Source of the DNA: Parvularcula sp. BBD 1991-13
GTDB taxonomy: Bacteria > Pseudomonadota > Alphaproteobacteria > Caulobacterales > Parvularculaceae
Length of the DNA: 64,000 nt
Direction of reading: 5' to 3'
Assembly (NCBI GenBank): GCA_001657385.1
Contig: LYSZ01000006.1
Span: 169,581 to 233,580 of the forward strand
Shown here: in pieces, positions 1 through 10,582 of the stretch
Numbering within the stretch: position 1 is the stretch's first letter
Layout of the letters: each line of letters starts with the position of its first letter
Notes under the pieces: generated by a model
What the model saw: only the letters and a program-made list of their open reading frames with translations
Told to the model about the DNA's origin: nothing
Databases searched by the model: none
Made by a program: the position numbers and the translations under genes

Positions 1-135
1 CAATTCGCGCACGCGGCCGTATAGCTTATCCTTGCCGCGGGAAACCTTCAGCCCGCAGCTTTTGAGAAGGTCGAAACTGCCTTCCGAGAGGCGGCCCGAT
101 TTCTGGATGGCGATCCGCAGTCGTTCTTCGCTCAT
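1..135 (-). CDS. hisG: ATP phosphoribosyltransferase HisG, N-terminal part, cut by the window edge
   Basis: Only the first 45 codons are inside the window. They read from an ATG at 135-133 on the minus strand and begin MSEERLRIAIQKSGRLSEGS, which matches the start of HisG proteins (the RLRIAxQKSGRL signature). HisG catalyses the first step of histidine synthesis, joining ATP and PRPP. The start codon overlaps the stop of the upstream regulator gene by 4 bases (ATGA), so the two are translationally coupled in one operon. The rest of the gene lies to the left of the window. Confidence 0.85.
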   Translation of the reverse strand, partial: MSEERLRIAIQKSGRLSEGSFDLLKSCGLKVSRGKDKLYGRVREL

Positions 136-521
136 GAGTTCCCTGTCCTCTTGCCCTGTTCCGTTCCCAGACGATCCAGCATCATCCGGTATCCCTGATG
201 CGGCTCCTCGCGCAGAAAACGCGCGACCCGGCCCACCGTCGTCGTGGAGGCGCCCGTCGCCGCGGCGATCTCGCGATAGGAATGCGCGCCCGCATCCAGC
301 ATCCGCGCGATGCGCCAGCGCTCGGCGAAAGCCGCGAGTTCGCCCCGCGTCGTCAGGTCGCGCAGGAAGCGCGCCGCCTCGGACGCATCGGCGCAGGCCG
401 CGACCGCGCCGAACAGGGCCGCCTCGTCGGCTTCCCGTTCTCCCTCGGCGCCCGCGGCAGGCGGACCGCTCGCGCCCGCCGGCGCTGCAAGGGTGGATAT
501 CGCGGCGCGGTTTCGCGTCAT
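132..521 (-). CDS. YerC/YecD-type TrpR-like regulator upstream of hisG
   Basis: The predicted protein of 129 residues ends in a TrpR-like helical domain. It includes an AFAERWRIARML segment and a helix-turn-helix of the form YREIAAATGASTTTVGRVARFL, as in the YerC/YecD family. A GTG at 539 would add six residues, but the ATG at 521 is the simpler start. The first 45 residues are low-complexity and Ala/Gly-rich. The gene overlaps the hisG start by 4 bases. Family relatives are found next to histidine genes, so repression of his genes is a reasonable inference, though not shown here. A GTGTTAACAC palindrome lies upstream at 594-603. Confidence 0.8.
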   Translation of the reverse strand: MTRNRAAISTLAAPAGASGPPAAGAEGEREADEAALFGAVAACADASEAARFLRDLTTRGELAAFAERWRIARMLDAGAHSYREIAAATGASTTTVGRVARFLREEPHQGYRMMLDRLGTEQGKRTGNS

Positions 522-593
522 GGCGCTGTCACGGGGCACGGGAGTTTACAAGCATGGCGGTTTTGGGGCATGGAAGTTTGCGGGCGTAATACT

Positions 594-603
594 GTGTTAA
601 CAC
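594..603. promoter_or_regulatory. Perfect 10-bp palindrome between the yerC-like gene and the hydrolase gene
   Basis: GTGTTAACAC is its own reverse complement and lies 73 bases upstream of the yerC-like ATG, inside the 263-base divergent intergenic region. It could be an operator for the TrpR-like protein, whose family binds short palindromes around a TTAA core. This is inference from position and symmetry only. The rest of the intergenic region (522-784) shows no other structure I can name. Confidence 0.3.
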
Positions 604-784
604 GCTGATACATGCGCGGCCGCCATTGTCAACATTGGCCGCTCTTTAAGTCGGACTTCGTCACTATCCTGTCGGACCGGGCGAACGCGGAAATCTTCAA
701 AAATCCGGCGGATATCGGCCAACCGTCCGGCGGGCGCCCAGCTAGGGTGAGCGCATCGACAGCAAGCAAGGGAGCCCCCCGAAC

Positions 785-1807
785 ATGACCCGACCGCCGA
801 TCGCGACCGCCCGCCCCAGCCGCCGCAAGGTGCTCGCCGGCGCCGCCGCCCTCGTTCCCGTCCTCGCCGCGCCGGCGCGCGCCCGCGCCGCGGCCCCGGC
901 GACGACGCCCCCCGCCAAAGGAGCCCGCCCCATGGAAAAAGCAACCTTCGCCGTCGCCGACACGCCACTGGTCGGCGATCTTTACAAACCCGCCGAAACC
1001 GGGCCCCGGCCCGCCGTCGCGATCATCGGCCCGATGACCTATCAGAAGGAACAGGCGCCAACCCAGTACGCCCGCCGTCTCGCCGATATGGGCTTCGTCG
1101 CGCTCGCCTATGACAGCCGTTATCGCGGCGAGAGCGGCGGCGAACCGCGCGCCTGGGAGAACCCGTTCCACAAGGTCGAGGACCTGAAAGCCGCCGTCGC
1201 CTATCTGAAATCCCGCCCCGACGTCGACCCGGACCAGGTGTCGATCCTCGCCATCTGCCAGGGATCGTCCATCGCTTTTCGCGCCGCCGGCGAACTTGAG
1301 GGCGTGCGCGCCCTCGCCACCGTCGCCGGCCATTACCGCGATCGCGAAGGCGACATCGAATGGCTCGGCGAGGACGGATACGCCGCCCGCAAGGCGCAAG
1401 GCGCGCGCGCCAGGGCGAAGTACGAGGCGACCGGCGAGGTCGACTATGTCAAGGCCGTGGACCGGACGGACATGAATGTCGGCATGCCGGGCGAGTTCGT
1501 CTGGGTCTGGTACCAGCCATGGGCCGACCGCGGTCAGTGGGAGAACCGCTACGCGGTGATGAGCGACGCCGACCTCCTCGCCTACGACTCCATCGGCGCG
1601 GCGAAGACCCTGACCGCGCCCTGGCTGATGATCCACGGCGACAACTGCTTCCTGCCCAACGCCGCCCGGCGCCACATGGCGGCCGTGCCGGAGACGACCC
1701 GAACCAAGACGATCTGGGACGACACCGCGCACCTTGCCTATTACGACCAGCCCGAGACCGTCGACCGCGCAACGCGGGAGATCGCGGACTGGTTCCGCAA
1801 CGCTTGA
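785..1807 (+). CDS. Tat-exported alpha/beta hydrolase, dienelactone-hydrolase-like
   Basis: The protein has 340 residues. The N-terminus carries SRRKVLAG followed by an Ala-rich hydrophobic stretch ending ARARAAA, a twin-arginine signal peptide, so the enzyme should act in the periplasm. The fold signature is the nucleophile elbow AICQGSS around residue 158. Here a cysteine sits where serine hydrolases have serine, as in dienelactone hydrolases. An HGDN motif (probable acid) and a late DDTAHLAYYDQPE histidine complete a plausible triad. The start at 785 follows a purine-rich AAGGGAG. Substrate is unknown; esters or lactones are likely. It stands alone and ends about 170 bases before the GbsR-like gene. 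Confidence 0.75.
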   Translation: MTRPPIATARPSRRKVLAGAAALVPVLAAPARARAAAPATTPPAKGARPMEKATFAVADTPLVGDLYKPAETGPRPAVAIIGPMTYQKEQAPTQYARRLADMGFVALAYDSRYRGESGGEPRAWENPFHKVEDLKAAVAYLKSRPDVDPDQVSILAICQGSSIAFRAAGELEGVRALATVAGHYRDREGDIEWLGEDGYAARKAQGARARAKYEATGEVDYVKAVDRTDMNVGMPGEFVWVWYQPWADRGQWENRYAVMSDADLLAYDSIGAAKTLTAPWLMIHGDNCFLPNAARRHMAAVPETTRTKTIWDDTAHLAYYDQPETVDRATREIADWFRNA

Positions 1808-1973
1808 GGCGGGCCGGCGCTTCCGGGCCGTCGACCGCCCGGAAGCCGCCGCCGGAAGAGTTGCGGTCGTAAGCAAACGTGTCGCACCTGCGAAAGGCCG
1901 GCGTTCATTGCCGCTGCGGATTTTCCGGTTATATGAATTTCAGGAATTTTTGAAATTTGTGACGGAAGCGATC

Positions 1974-2573
1974 ATGAAACTCTCCCCGCTGCACCAGGAA
2001 TTCGTCCTGCATTTCGGCGAAATGGGCTCGCGATGGGGCATCAACCGGACCGTGGGCCAGATCTACGCCGTGCTGTTCCTGTGCGAACGGCCGCTGAACG
2101 CCGAGGACATCGTCGAGAAGCTCGGCTTTTCCCGCTCCAACGTCTCCATGGGCCTGAAAGAGTTGCAGGCGTGGAACCTTGTGCGCCTCAAGCACATTCC
2201 CGGCGACCGGCGCGATTATTTCACGACGCCGGACGATTTGTGGGAAATCGTGCGCACGCTCGTCAACGAGCGCAAAAAACGCGAGATCGACCCCACCCTG
2301 ACCAAACTGCGGGAGTTGCAGTTGCAGGAGCCGGCGAGCCTTGAGGACGCGCACGCCCATGCCCGCATCGAGGAACTCGCCGGACTGATCGAATTGCTCA
2401 CCGGCTGGTACGACGACATGAACAGGCTTGAAACCGAGCGGCTCGTCCAACTCCTTCAACTCGGCGCGTCGGTCCAGAAATTCCTGAAAGGCGCGGGCAA
2501 GGTCGCCCCCTTCGTCCGGCCGAAAGCCGCTGCGGCCCAGGATAATCGGTCCACAGAAAAAGGAGGCGCGTAA
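1974..2573 (+). CDS. GbsR/MarR-family transcriptional regulator next to cydAB
   Basis: This 199-residue protein has a winged helix-turn-helix near the N-terminus (NRTVGQIYAVLFL then AEDIVEKLGFSRSNVSMGLKEL) and a helical C-terminal half, the layout of the GbsR family. I chose ATG 1974 because GGAAG lies 5 bases upstream; GTG 1959 in the same frame is an alternative. It ends only 4 bases before cydA, so it is almost certainly co-transcribed with cydAB and may control that oxidase. The effector is unknown. The reading frame stays open upstream into the hydrolase gene, but that part is not coding-like. Confidence 0.8.
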   Translation: MKLSPLHQEFVLHFGEMGSRWGINRTVGQIYAVLFLCERPLNAEDIVEKLGFSRSNVSMGLKELQAWNLVRLKHIPGDRRDYFTTPDDLWEIVRTLVNERKKREIDPTLTKLRELQLQEPASLEDAHAHARIEELAGLIELLTGWYDDMNRLETERLVQLLQLGASVQKFLKGAGKVAPFVRPKAAAAQDNRSTEKGGA

Positions 2574-2577
2574 AGCC

Positions 2578-3969
2578 ATGGACGCCCTGCTCTTGTCCCG
2601 CATTCAGTTCGGCGCGAATATCTCGTTTCACATCCTGTTCCCGACCATCACCATCGCGCTCGGCTGGATGCTGCTCTACTTCAAGCTGCGCTACAACGCC
2701 GGCGGCGCCGAGAAATGGATGGACGCCTACCGCTTCTGGGTGAAGGTGTTCGCGCTTTCCTTCGCCATGGGCGTCGTCTCCGGCATCACCATGAGTTTCC
2801 AGTTCGGCACCAACTGGCCCGGCTTCATGGAAACCGTCGGCAACATCGCCGGCCCCTTGCTCGCCTATGAGGTGCTGACCGCGTTCTTCCTCGAAGCGGT
2901 GTTCCTCGGCATCATGCTGTTCGGCGCCTCGCGCGCGCCGGGCTGGCTGCATACGCTGGCGACGTTCCTCGTCGCCTTCGGCACCACCATGAGCGCGTTC
3001 TGGATCCTGGTCCTGAACTCCTGGATGCACACCCCCGCCGGGTTCGAAATGCGCGACGGCGTCGCCCATGCGACCGACTGGCTGGCGATCGTCTTCAACC
3101 CGTCCATGCCCTATCGCATGGCGCATATGCTGCTCGCCAGCGGGCTGACCGTGTCGTTCCTGATCGCCGGGCTGTCGGCGTTTCGCTATCTTCTGGGCGA
3201 CCGCTCGGGCAGCGTGCGCGTCGCGCTCAAAACCGGCGTCGCGACCGCCGCGATCCTGATCCCGGTACAGATCTTCGCCGGCGACATGCACGGCCTTAAC
3301 ACGCTGGAGCATCAGCCCGCCAAGGTCGCCGCCATGGAGGGCAACTGGGAGACCGGCCCCAACAAACCGCTTCTTCTGTTCGCCCTGCCCGACGAGGAGA
3401 CGCGCGAGAACCGCTTCGAACTCGGCGTGCCGAACGGCGCCTCGATCATCCTCAAGCACCATGCGGACGGCGTGGTGCCCGGCCTCAACGACTATGTCCT
3501 TGAGGACGGAACCGTGAAGCACCCGCCGGTCTCGCCCGTCTTCTGGTCATTCCGCATCATGGTCGGCGTGGGGCTCGCCATGCTCGCGGCGTCCTGGGGC
3601 GCGGCTTATGTGCTCTGGCGGCGCAAGGCGGGCCTTGACGGCGCGGCCGGCCGCTGGACCCTGCGCGTGCTCGTCGCCATGAGCTTTTCCGGCTGGGCGG
3701 CGACGCTGGCCGGGTGGTACACAACGGAAATCGGCCGTCAGCCCTGGCTGGTGCAGGGCGTCCTGACCACGAAGCAGGCGGTCGCCGACGTGCCGGCGGC
3801 CATGGTGGGCTCAACGCTCGCCATGTACCTGACGGCCTATGCCGCACTTATCGCCGCCTATGTCTTCGTCCTGTTTTACCTCGCCCGCCGCGGCGCCCAT
3901 GGCGATGCGCCGCCGCTGCTGCACCGGACCGGCGAGGCCGCCGCCGCCGTGCTCGCGCCGGCCGAATGA
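2578..3969 (+). CDS. cydA: Cytochrome bd-type quinol oxidase subunit I (cyanide-insensitive type)
   Basis: Subunit I oxidises quinol and carries the hemes that reduce oxygen to water in the inner membrane. Visible hallmarks are the N-terminal heme-ligand histidine H18 in ISFHILFP, a second ligand histidine near residue 183 in RMAHMLLAS, and the GRQPW motif at about 386-390. At 463 residues it is shorter than the Escherichia coli subunit (522), with a short Q-loop. This fits the CioA-like, cyanide-insensitive class. The start at 2578 is 4 bases past the GbsR-like stop. A likely ribosome site, AAAGGAGG, overlaps the end of that gene. cydB follows 17 bases later. Confidence 0.95.
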   Translation: MDALLLSRIQFGANISFHILFPTITIALGWMLLYFKLRYNAGGAEKWMDAYRFWVKVFALSFAMGVVSGITMSFQFGTNWPGFMETVGNIAGPLLAYEVLTAFFLEAVFLGIMLFGASRAPGWLHTLATFLVAFGTTMSAFWILVLNSWMHTPAGFEMRDGVAHATDWLAIVFNPSMPYRMAHMLLASGLTVSFLIAGLSAFRYLLGDRSGSVRVALKTGVATAAILIPVQIFAGDMHGLNTLEHQPAKVAAMEGNWETGPNKPLLLFALPDEETRENRFELGVPNGASIILKHHADGVVPGLNDYVLEDGTVKHPPVSPVFWSFRIMVGVGLAMLAASWGAAYVLWRRKAGLDGAAGRWTLRVLVAMSFSGWAATLAGWYTTEIGRQPWLVQGVLTTKQAVADVPAAMVGSTLAMYLTAYAALIAAYVFVLFYLARRGAHGDAPPLLHRTGEAAAAVLAPAE

Positions 3970-3986
3970 CAGGAGAGGCGAGCCCC

Positions 3987-4997
<1,011 letters not shown>

Positions 4998-5158
4998 GAT
5001 CCGTGCGCGAAAGCCGGTCGGCGACGGCGCCGAGGCGCTTGCGCACGCGGCTTCTTTCCTCTATAGACCCGCGCTCACTAAGACGATTCCAGGCCGCCGC
5101 GCGGGGCGATGCGCCCCTGCCGCCGCGGCGTTTTTTGCGTGAAGGACGCGAGCAGGCC

Positions 5159-5815
5159 ATGGCTGAAACCGATGTATTTTACTGCGAACCGCGCGCCCGC
5201 ACCGGCACCGGCGGCGCCCGCGCCGAGCGGCGCGACGGCTGGGTTCCCGGCGTTCTGTACGGCGGCGACCGGGACCCCGTGGCGGTCAACCTCAAGAAAA
5301 ACGAGGTCCTGAAAGCTTACAAGGCCGGGCGCATGCGGGCCAACCTCGTGAAGATCGACGTGCCGGGCGAAGACGGCCAGCAGACCGTGATCGCACGGGA
5401 CGTGCAGATCGACCCGGTGAAAGGCCAGCCGGTTCATGTCGACCTGATGCGCGTCGACGACAAGACCCGCATCAAGGTGGAGATCCCGGTCCGCTTCCTG
5501 AACGAGGAACAGTCCCCGGGCCTCAAGAAAGGCGGCGTGTTGAACATCGTGCGACACGCGGTCGAGGTTTTCGCCCCCGCCGTGGCCATGCCGGAAGTGT
5601 TCGAGATCGACGTCGCCGGCCTTGACGTCGGCGCCACCATCCACGCATCGGCCGTGACCCTGCCCAAGGGCGTTTCGCTGGTCGTCACCGACCGCGATTT
5701 CACCATCGCTACTGTCGCCGCCCCGTCCGCCCTGCGGTCGTCGGACGACGGCGACGCCGGCGGCGCGGAAGACGGCGGCGAGGCGTCCGGAGAAGACGGC
5801 GCGAAGGAAGACTGA
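5159..5815 (+). CDS. rplY: 50S ribosomal protein L25 (TL5/CTC long form)
   Basis: The 218-residue protein has the L25 beta-barrel domain (RDGWVPGVLYGG, VIARDVQIDPVKGQPVHVDL), followed by the C-terminal TL5/CTC domain and an acidic Gly/Asp/Glu-rich tail. It binds 5S rRNA in the large subunit. I chose ATG 5159 because the family starts just before this point; the open frame upstream is not conserved in type. The next genes, pth and ychF, run in the same direction, the rplY-pth-ychF order common in Alphaproteobacteria. Confidence 0.92.
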   Translation: MAETDVFYCEPRARTGTGGARAERRDGWVPGVLYGGDRDPVAVNLKKNEVLKAYKAGRMRANLVKIDVPGEDGQQTVIARDVQIDPVKGQPVHVDLMRVDDKTRIKVEIPVRFLNEEQSPGLKKGGVLNIVRHAVEVFAPAVAMPEVFEIDVAGLDVGATIHASAVTLPKGVSLVVTDRDFTIATVAAPSALRSSDDGDAGGAEDGGEASGEDGAKED

Positions 5816-5936
5816 CCTTCCGCGCGTTCGCCCTGTTCCGGCGGCGTTCGTTATCGCGGCCGTTTCGCCCTGAGGCCTAAACGCGAGAGGCTTGTAAGCA
5901 AAAGGCCCGGAACGGAAAGGCTTGGGAGCGCCTGTG

Positions 5937-6674
5937 ATGCTTCTTCTTGTCGGCCTTGGAAATCCAGGCGCGAAGTACGCCCGCCATCGTCACAATGTCG
6001 GCTTCATGGCGGTGGACGCCATCGCCGAAGCGCACGGGTTCGGGCCGGAGCGGCGAAAATTCGGCGGGCTCCTGCGCGAGGGCGCCCTTGACGGCCCCGG
6101 CGGACGCGAAAAGGCGCTGATCCTGAAGCCCCAGACCTATATGAACGAATCCGGACAATCCGTGGGCGAGGCGGCGCGCTTCTACAAGCTCGGGCTTGAG
6201 GACGTGGTCGTTTTCTACGACGAGCTCGACCTCGCCCCCGGCAAGCTGCGCATGAAGACCGGCGGCGGCGCGGCAGGCCATAACGGCGTCCGCTCCATCG
6301 ACGCCCATCTCGGCAACGGCTTTCGCCGCGCGCGCATCGGCATCGGCCATCCCGGCGACAAGGCCAAGGTGACGGGTCACGTTCTGGGAGATTTCTCAAG
6401 CGCCGATCAGGACTGGCTGGTCCCGCTCCTGAACGCGGTGGCCGCGTCGGCGCCGTTCCTCGCCGCGGACGACCAGCGCTTCGCCGCCGACGTCGCCCAG
6501 CGCCTTTCCGGCTCCCGCAAAACAAAGGACGCGAAGGCGCCGAAGCCTTCCGAGGCCGGGACCGCCCCATCGCCGCAGCCGGGGCCGCAGCCGGGGCCGC
6601 GCCAGGCTCCCCCGTCCCATCAAGGCAACGCCTTCGCCGATGCGCTGCGCGGTCTTTTGGGCAAGAAAGAATAG
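5937..6674 (+). CDS. pth: Peptidyl-tRNA hydrolase
   Basis: Pth releases peptides from peptidyl-tRNA that drops off the ribosome. The protein (245 residues) starts [11 protein letters not shown], has the catalytic histidine H19 in RHRHNVGF, the [10 protein letters not shown] motif, and the YDELDLAPG segment with the active-site aspartate. The C-terminal 55 residues are a Pro/Gln/Gly-rich linker ending [13 protein letters not shown], longer than in the E. coli enzyme (194 residues). ATG 5937 is directly preceded by an in-frame GTG; family alignment favours the ATG. ychF starts 12 bases after the stop. Confidence 0.95.
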   Translation: MLLLVGLGNPGAKYARHRHNVGFMAVDAIAEAHGFGPERRKFGGLLREGALDGPGGREKALILKPQTYMNESGQSVGEAARFYKLGLEDVVVFYDELDLAPGKLRMKTGGGAAGHNGVRSIDAHLGNGFRRARIGIGHPGDKAKVTGHVLGDFSSADQDWLVPLLNAVAASAPFLAADDQRFAADVAQRLSGSRKTKDAKAPKPSEAGTAPSPQPGPQPGPRQAPPSHQGNAFADALRGLLGKKE

Positions 6675-6686
6675 GAAGATCGCGCC

Positions 6687-7784
<1,098 letters not shown>

Positions 7785-8069
7785 GCCTGGGACCTGGCCT
7801 CCGGCCGGTCCCGTTTCATTCGTCGCAACGCAGCACTGTCTCCCGTCCCCGCGCGCGGCTGCGACGACGGCATCCGCGCGGCGAAAGACCGGCGGGGCGG
7901 GAACGCAACGCCGCGAAAAGCGCCGGCGTTAAAAAGGCTTATCCTCCCAAGCCCCTGCAAGCCCTGCCCCCCTGCACCGATGCGCCCCCCCCACCGAGGC
8001 GGGACGCGAAACGCGGGGGACAAGGGGCGCTTTACCGAAGTTTAATAATTGCAACCCAAGGTTGCTATC

Positions 8070-8900
8070 ATGAGCTTTTTGTCGCTTCATAATCGACGCA
8101 ACGCCTACCGCCTGCAGGTTTATCTCCCCGCGGCTTTCTCCCTCAACGGCGGGCCGGCGACAAACGGCCATATCATCGACCTCGCCCATCGCAGCGTCGC
8201 GCTGCACGGGCCGGCCTGCGCCCGCGCGGGGGATGCGGCGGAAGTCAAGATCGACGCCCTGCCCCCATTGAAAGGACGCGTGGTGCGCAGCTTCAAGGGC
8301 GGGTTCGCGGTGCGCCTGGAGCGGATTTCCCTCGCCCTCATCGCCTACGCCAAAACCCGGCCGCAGAACCTGAACGCCGCGCCCCTCGCCTACAGCGTCA
8401 ACCGGCTGATCAGCGCGCCGTTTAATGTGGACGCCGAGTTTCCCGCGTGGGCGCGCATCGCCTCCTCCTGCCGCAGCGTCGGCAGGTCGGAACGGCATTA
8501 TCTTTCCGTCGTCTATATCCGCGGCCCGTCCGTGGAAGAGCTTGCCTCCGCATGCATCATATCCGGCGAGATGTGCTGGCGCGCGCGCCTTTCCCTGGCC
8601 CGGCGGCGCGGCGAGGAAACCGTCGCCGTCTTTATACTGAACGGATGGCAGCTTCAGAACGCCGTCGCCGAGGGACTTGCGGTGGCGTTCCCCGGCGCCG
8701 GCGGCGCCGGCCCCGCATGCAAGGCCGGCGAAGACGCCGTGCGCATCATGCGCATGCCGGTCAATGCGCTGGGCGAGCACCTGATGAGCTTCCAGCCGCG
8801 CAAGATGCACAATCAGCTTTTGAGCAAACGCCCGGCGACCGCAGACAGTTTGTCGACCATGGACGGATCGCGCGATTCCGGCGGCGTGATCACGGCATAG
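8070..8900 (+). CDS. PilZ-like domain protein of unknown role
   Basis: The 276-residue protein begins MSFLSLHNRRNAYRLQVYL. RRNAYR fits the RxxxR arginine pair of PilZ domains that bind cyclic di-GMP. The second PilZ motif is degenerate (IDLAHRSVAL instead of D-x-S-x-x-G), so ligand binding is uncertain. Residues 110-276 match nothing I recognise. ATG 8070 was chosen over TTG 8049, which would extend the protein by seven residues. The last 88 bases overlap the 3' end of the convergent mtnP gene, which is unusual and makes the true C-terminus worth checking. No operon partner is seen. Confidence 0.6.
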   Translation: MSFLSLHNRRNAYRLQVYLPAAFSLNGGPATNGHIIDLAHRSVALHGPACARAGDAAEVKIDALPPLKGRVVRSFKGGFAVRLERISLALIAYAKTRPQNLNAAPLAYSVNRLISAPFNVDAEFPAWARIASSCRSVGRSERHYLSVVYIRGPSVEELASACIISGEMCWRARLSLARRRGEETVAVFILNGWQLQNAVAEGLAVAFPGAGGAGPACKAGEDAVRIMRMPVNALGEHLMSFQPRKMHNQLLSKRPATADSLSTMDGSRDSGGVITA

Positions 8901-9694
8901 TCGAGCACCGTCTCGACGCCGAGGGGCGAGGGCTCGCGCGCCGGCCCGAGACGGCCGGCGACATCGACGACGAGGCGCGCCGCATTGGCGCTGTTGGCGG
9001 CCATCACCTCCAGCACCCTGGAGACCTCCACCGGCCCCTCTTCTTCATGCCAGCAATCGTAATCCGTCACCATCGCCGCCGTGGCGTAGGGAAGCTCGGC
9101 CTCGCGCGCCAGCTTGGCCTCCGGCATATTGGTCATGCCGATCACGTCGCAGCCCCATGACCGGTAGAGATTGGATTCGGCGAGGGACGAAAACTGGGGC
9201 CCGTCGATGGCGATATAGGTCCCGCCGCGATGACAGGGAATGGCGAGGTCCCGGCAACTCGCCTCCAGCGCGTCGCCGAGGGCGGGGCAGACCGGGTGCG
9301 CCATGGAAACATGGGCGACGAGCCCCCTGCCGAAGAAACTTTTCTCCCGGGTGGTCGTACGGTCGATGAACTGGTCGACGAGGACGAACATGCCCGGCGG
9401 CAGCGCTTCGCGAAACGATCCGCAGGCGGACAGGGAAATGATGTCGGTGACGCCGGACCGTTTCAGCGCGTCGATATTGGCGCGGTAGTTGATGTCCCCC
9501 GGGGCGATTGCATGGCCGGCGCCGTGCCGGGCGAGGAAAACAACGTCGACGCCGGCGATCCGCCCTTGCAGGAGGCTGTCCGACGGGCGCCCCCAGGGCG
9601 TTTCGACCTCGACGCGCCGGGCGTCCTGAAGGGCGTCGATCCTGTAAACGCCGGAGCCGCCGATGACCCCAAGCTTACGCGGCGTTCGGGTCAT
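8813..9694 (-). CDS. mtnP: S-methyl-5'-thioadenosine phosphorylase
   Basis: MtnP cleaves methylthioadenosine with phosphate to adenine and methylthioribose-1-phosphate, recycling the methionine skeleton. The 293-residue protein starts with LGVIGGSGVYRID, the phosphate-binding N-terminus of this family. It also has RHGAGHAIAPGDINYRANI, the GTYIAIDGPQFSS segment and a GMTNMPEAKLAREAELPYA purine-site segment. All are typical of MTA rather than inosine phosphorylases. It lies downstream of petC on the same strand, with a gap of 28 bases, so it may be transcribed with the pet genes. Its 3' end overlaps the PilZ-like gene. Confidence 0.93.
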   Translation of the reverse strand: MTRTPRKLGVIGGSGVYRIDALQDARRVEVETPWGRPSDSLLQGRIAGVDVVFLARHGAGHAIAPGDINYRANIDALKRSGVTDIISLSACGSFREALPPGMFVLVDQFIDRTTTREKSFFGRGLVAHVSMAHPVCPALGDALEASCRDLAIPCHRGGTYIAIDGPQFSSLAESNLYRSWGCDVIGMTNMPEAKLAREAELPYATAAMVTDYDCWHEEEGPVEVSRVLEVMAANSANAARLVVDVAGRLGPAREPSPLGVETVLDYAVITPPESRDPSMVDKLSAVAGRLLKS

Positions 9695-9722
9695 GGCGTC
9701 CTCCTTGCGGCGCCAGATGGCG

Positions 9723-10571
9723 CTATTTTTTAACGTTCGACCAGACCTTGCGATACGACCAGTAAAGGATGCCGGCCAGAATCACGAGGTAAATCATCGT
9801 CATCACGCCGAGGGACTTGCGAGCCTCCATTTTCGGCTCCGCCGCCCACATCAGGAACTCCGTGACGTCCTTGGAGTATTGCTCGACCGTCTGCGGGGAG
9901 CCGTCTTCATAGGCGACGACGTCGTCATAGAGGGGCTGGGCCATGGCGAGAACGCCGCCGGGATAATAAGGATTGTAATACTGCCCCGGCGCAACCGTCA
10001 CGTCCTCCGGCGGCTCCTGGTAGCTGGTCAGGAGCGCATGGATGTAGTCCGGACCGTGGTGACGCGCCTTGGTGATCAGCGACAGATCCGGCGGATAGGC
10101 GTTGTTGTTGGCCAGCCTGGCGATCTGTTCGTTCGCGAACGGTCCGGGAATGCGATCCGACGGCAGGGGCTCGCGCTGGAACATCTCGCCGAAATCGTCG
10201 GGGCCGTCCGTCACCTTGAACTTGTAGTTCTCCGCGATCGCCTTGACGATCGGGTTCTGGGTCGGATTGGAACAGTCGATCGTATCCGGAACGCCTTCCG
10301 GGCAGCTATCCAGGTAGAACGGCCCGCCCTTCTGACCGAGATTGCGGAACGACAGAAGCTCCATGCCATGACAGTTGGAGCAGACGGTCTCGTATACCTG
10401 GAAGCCGCGTTGCAGCGCGTCCTTGTCGAACGTGCCGAAGGGGCCGGAAAAATGCCAGTGCTGATGCTCGGGAACCTTGCCCTTGCTCGCGGCGAGCGCT
10501 CCGGTGACGGGGCCGGCCGCCGCGACCAGCGCGGCGACCATAAGGGTGCGGACAATGGTGAAGCGTTTCAT
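9723..10571 (-). CDS. petC: Cytochrome c1 of the bc1 complex
   Basis: This 282-residue precursor has an N-terminal signal peptide ending in a TGALAASKG-like site, one covalent heme site CSNCH, the axial methionine in GGVLAMAQPL, and a single C-terminal membrane anchor (MTMIYLVILAGILYWSYRKVW). It accepts electrons from the Rieske centre and passes them to soluble cytochrome c. It is a separate protein, not fused to cytochrome b as in some Rhizobiales. It follows cytochrome b by 11 bases as the third gene of petABC. Confidence 0.96.
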   Translation of the reverse strand: MKRFTIVRTLMVAALVAAAGPVTGALAASKGKVPEHQHWHFSGPFGTFDKDALQRGFQVYETVCSNCHGMELLSFRNLGQKGGPFYLDSCPEGVPDTIDCSNPTQNPIVKAIAENYKFKVTDGPDDFGEMFQREPLPSDRIPGPFANEQIARLANNNAYPPDLSLITKARHHGPDYIHALLTSYQEPPEDVTVAPGQYYNPYYPGGVLAMAQPLYDDVVAYEDGSPQTVEQYSKDVTEFLMWAAEPKMEARKSLGVMTMIYLVILAGILYWSYRKVWSNVKK

Positions 10572-10582
10572 CGGCGTTCCCC

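Noticed and set aside
629..1876. A 415-codon minus-strand frame over the hydrolase gene
   Set aside because: The plus-strand hydrolase has a Tat signal and alpha/beta-hydrolase motifs; the minus frame has none.
1734..1973. N-terminal extension of the GbsR-like protein
   Set aside because: It overlaps the hydrolase gene and is Arg/Pro/Ser-rich; the family starts at about 1974.
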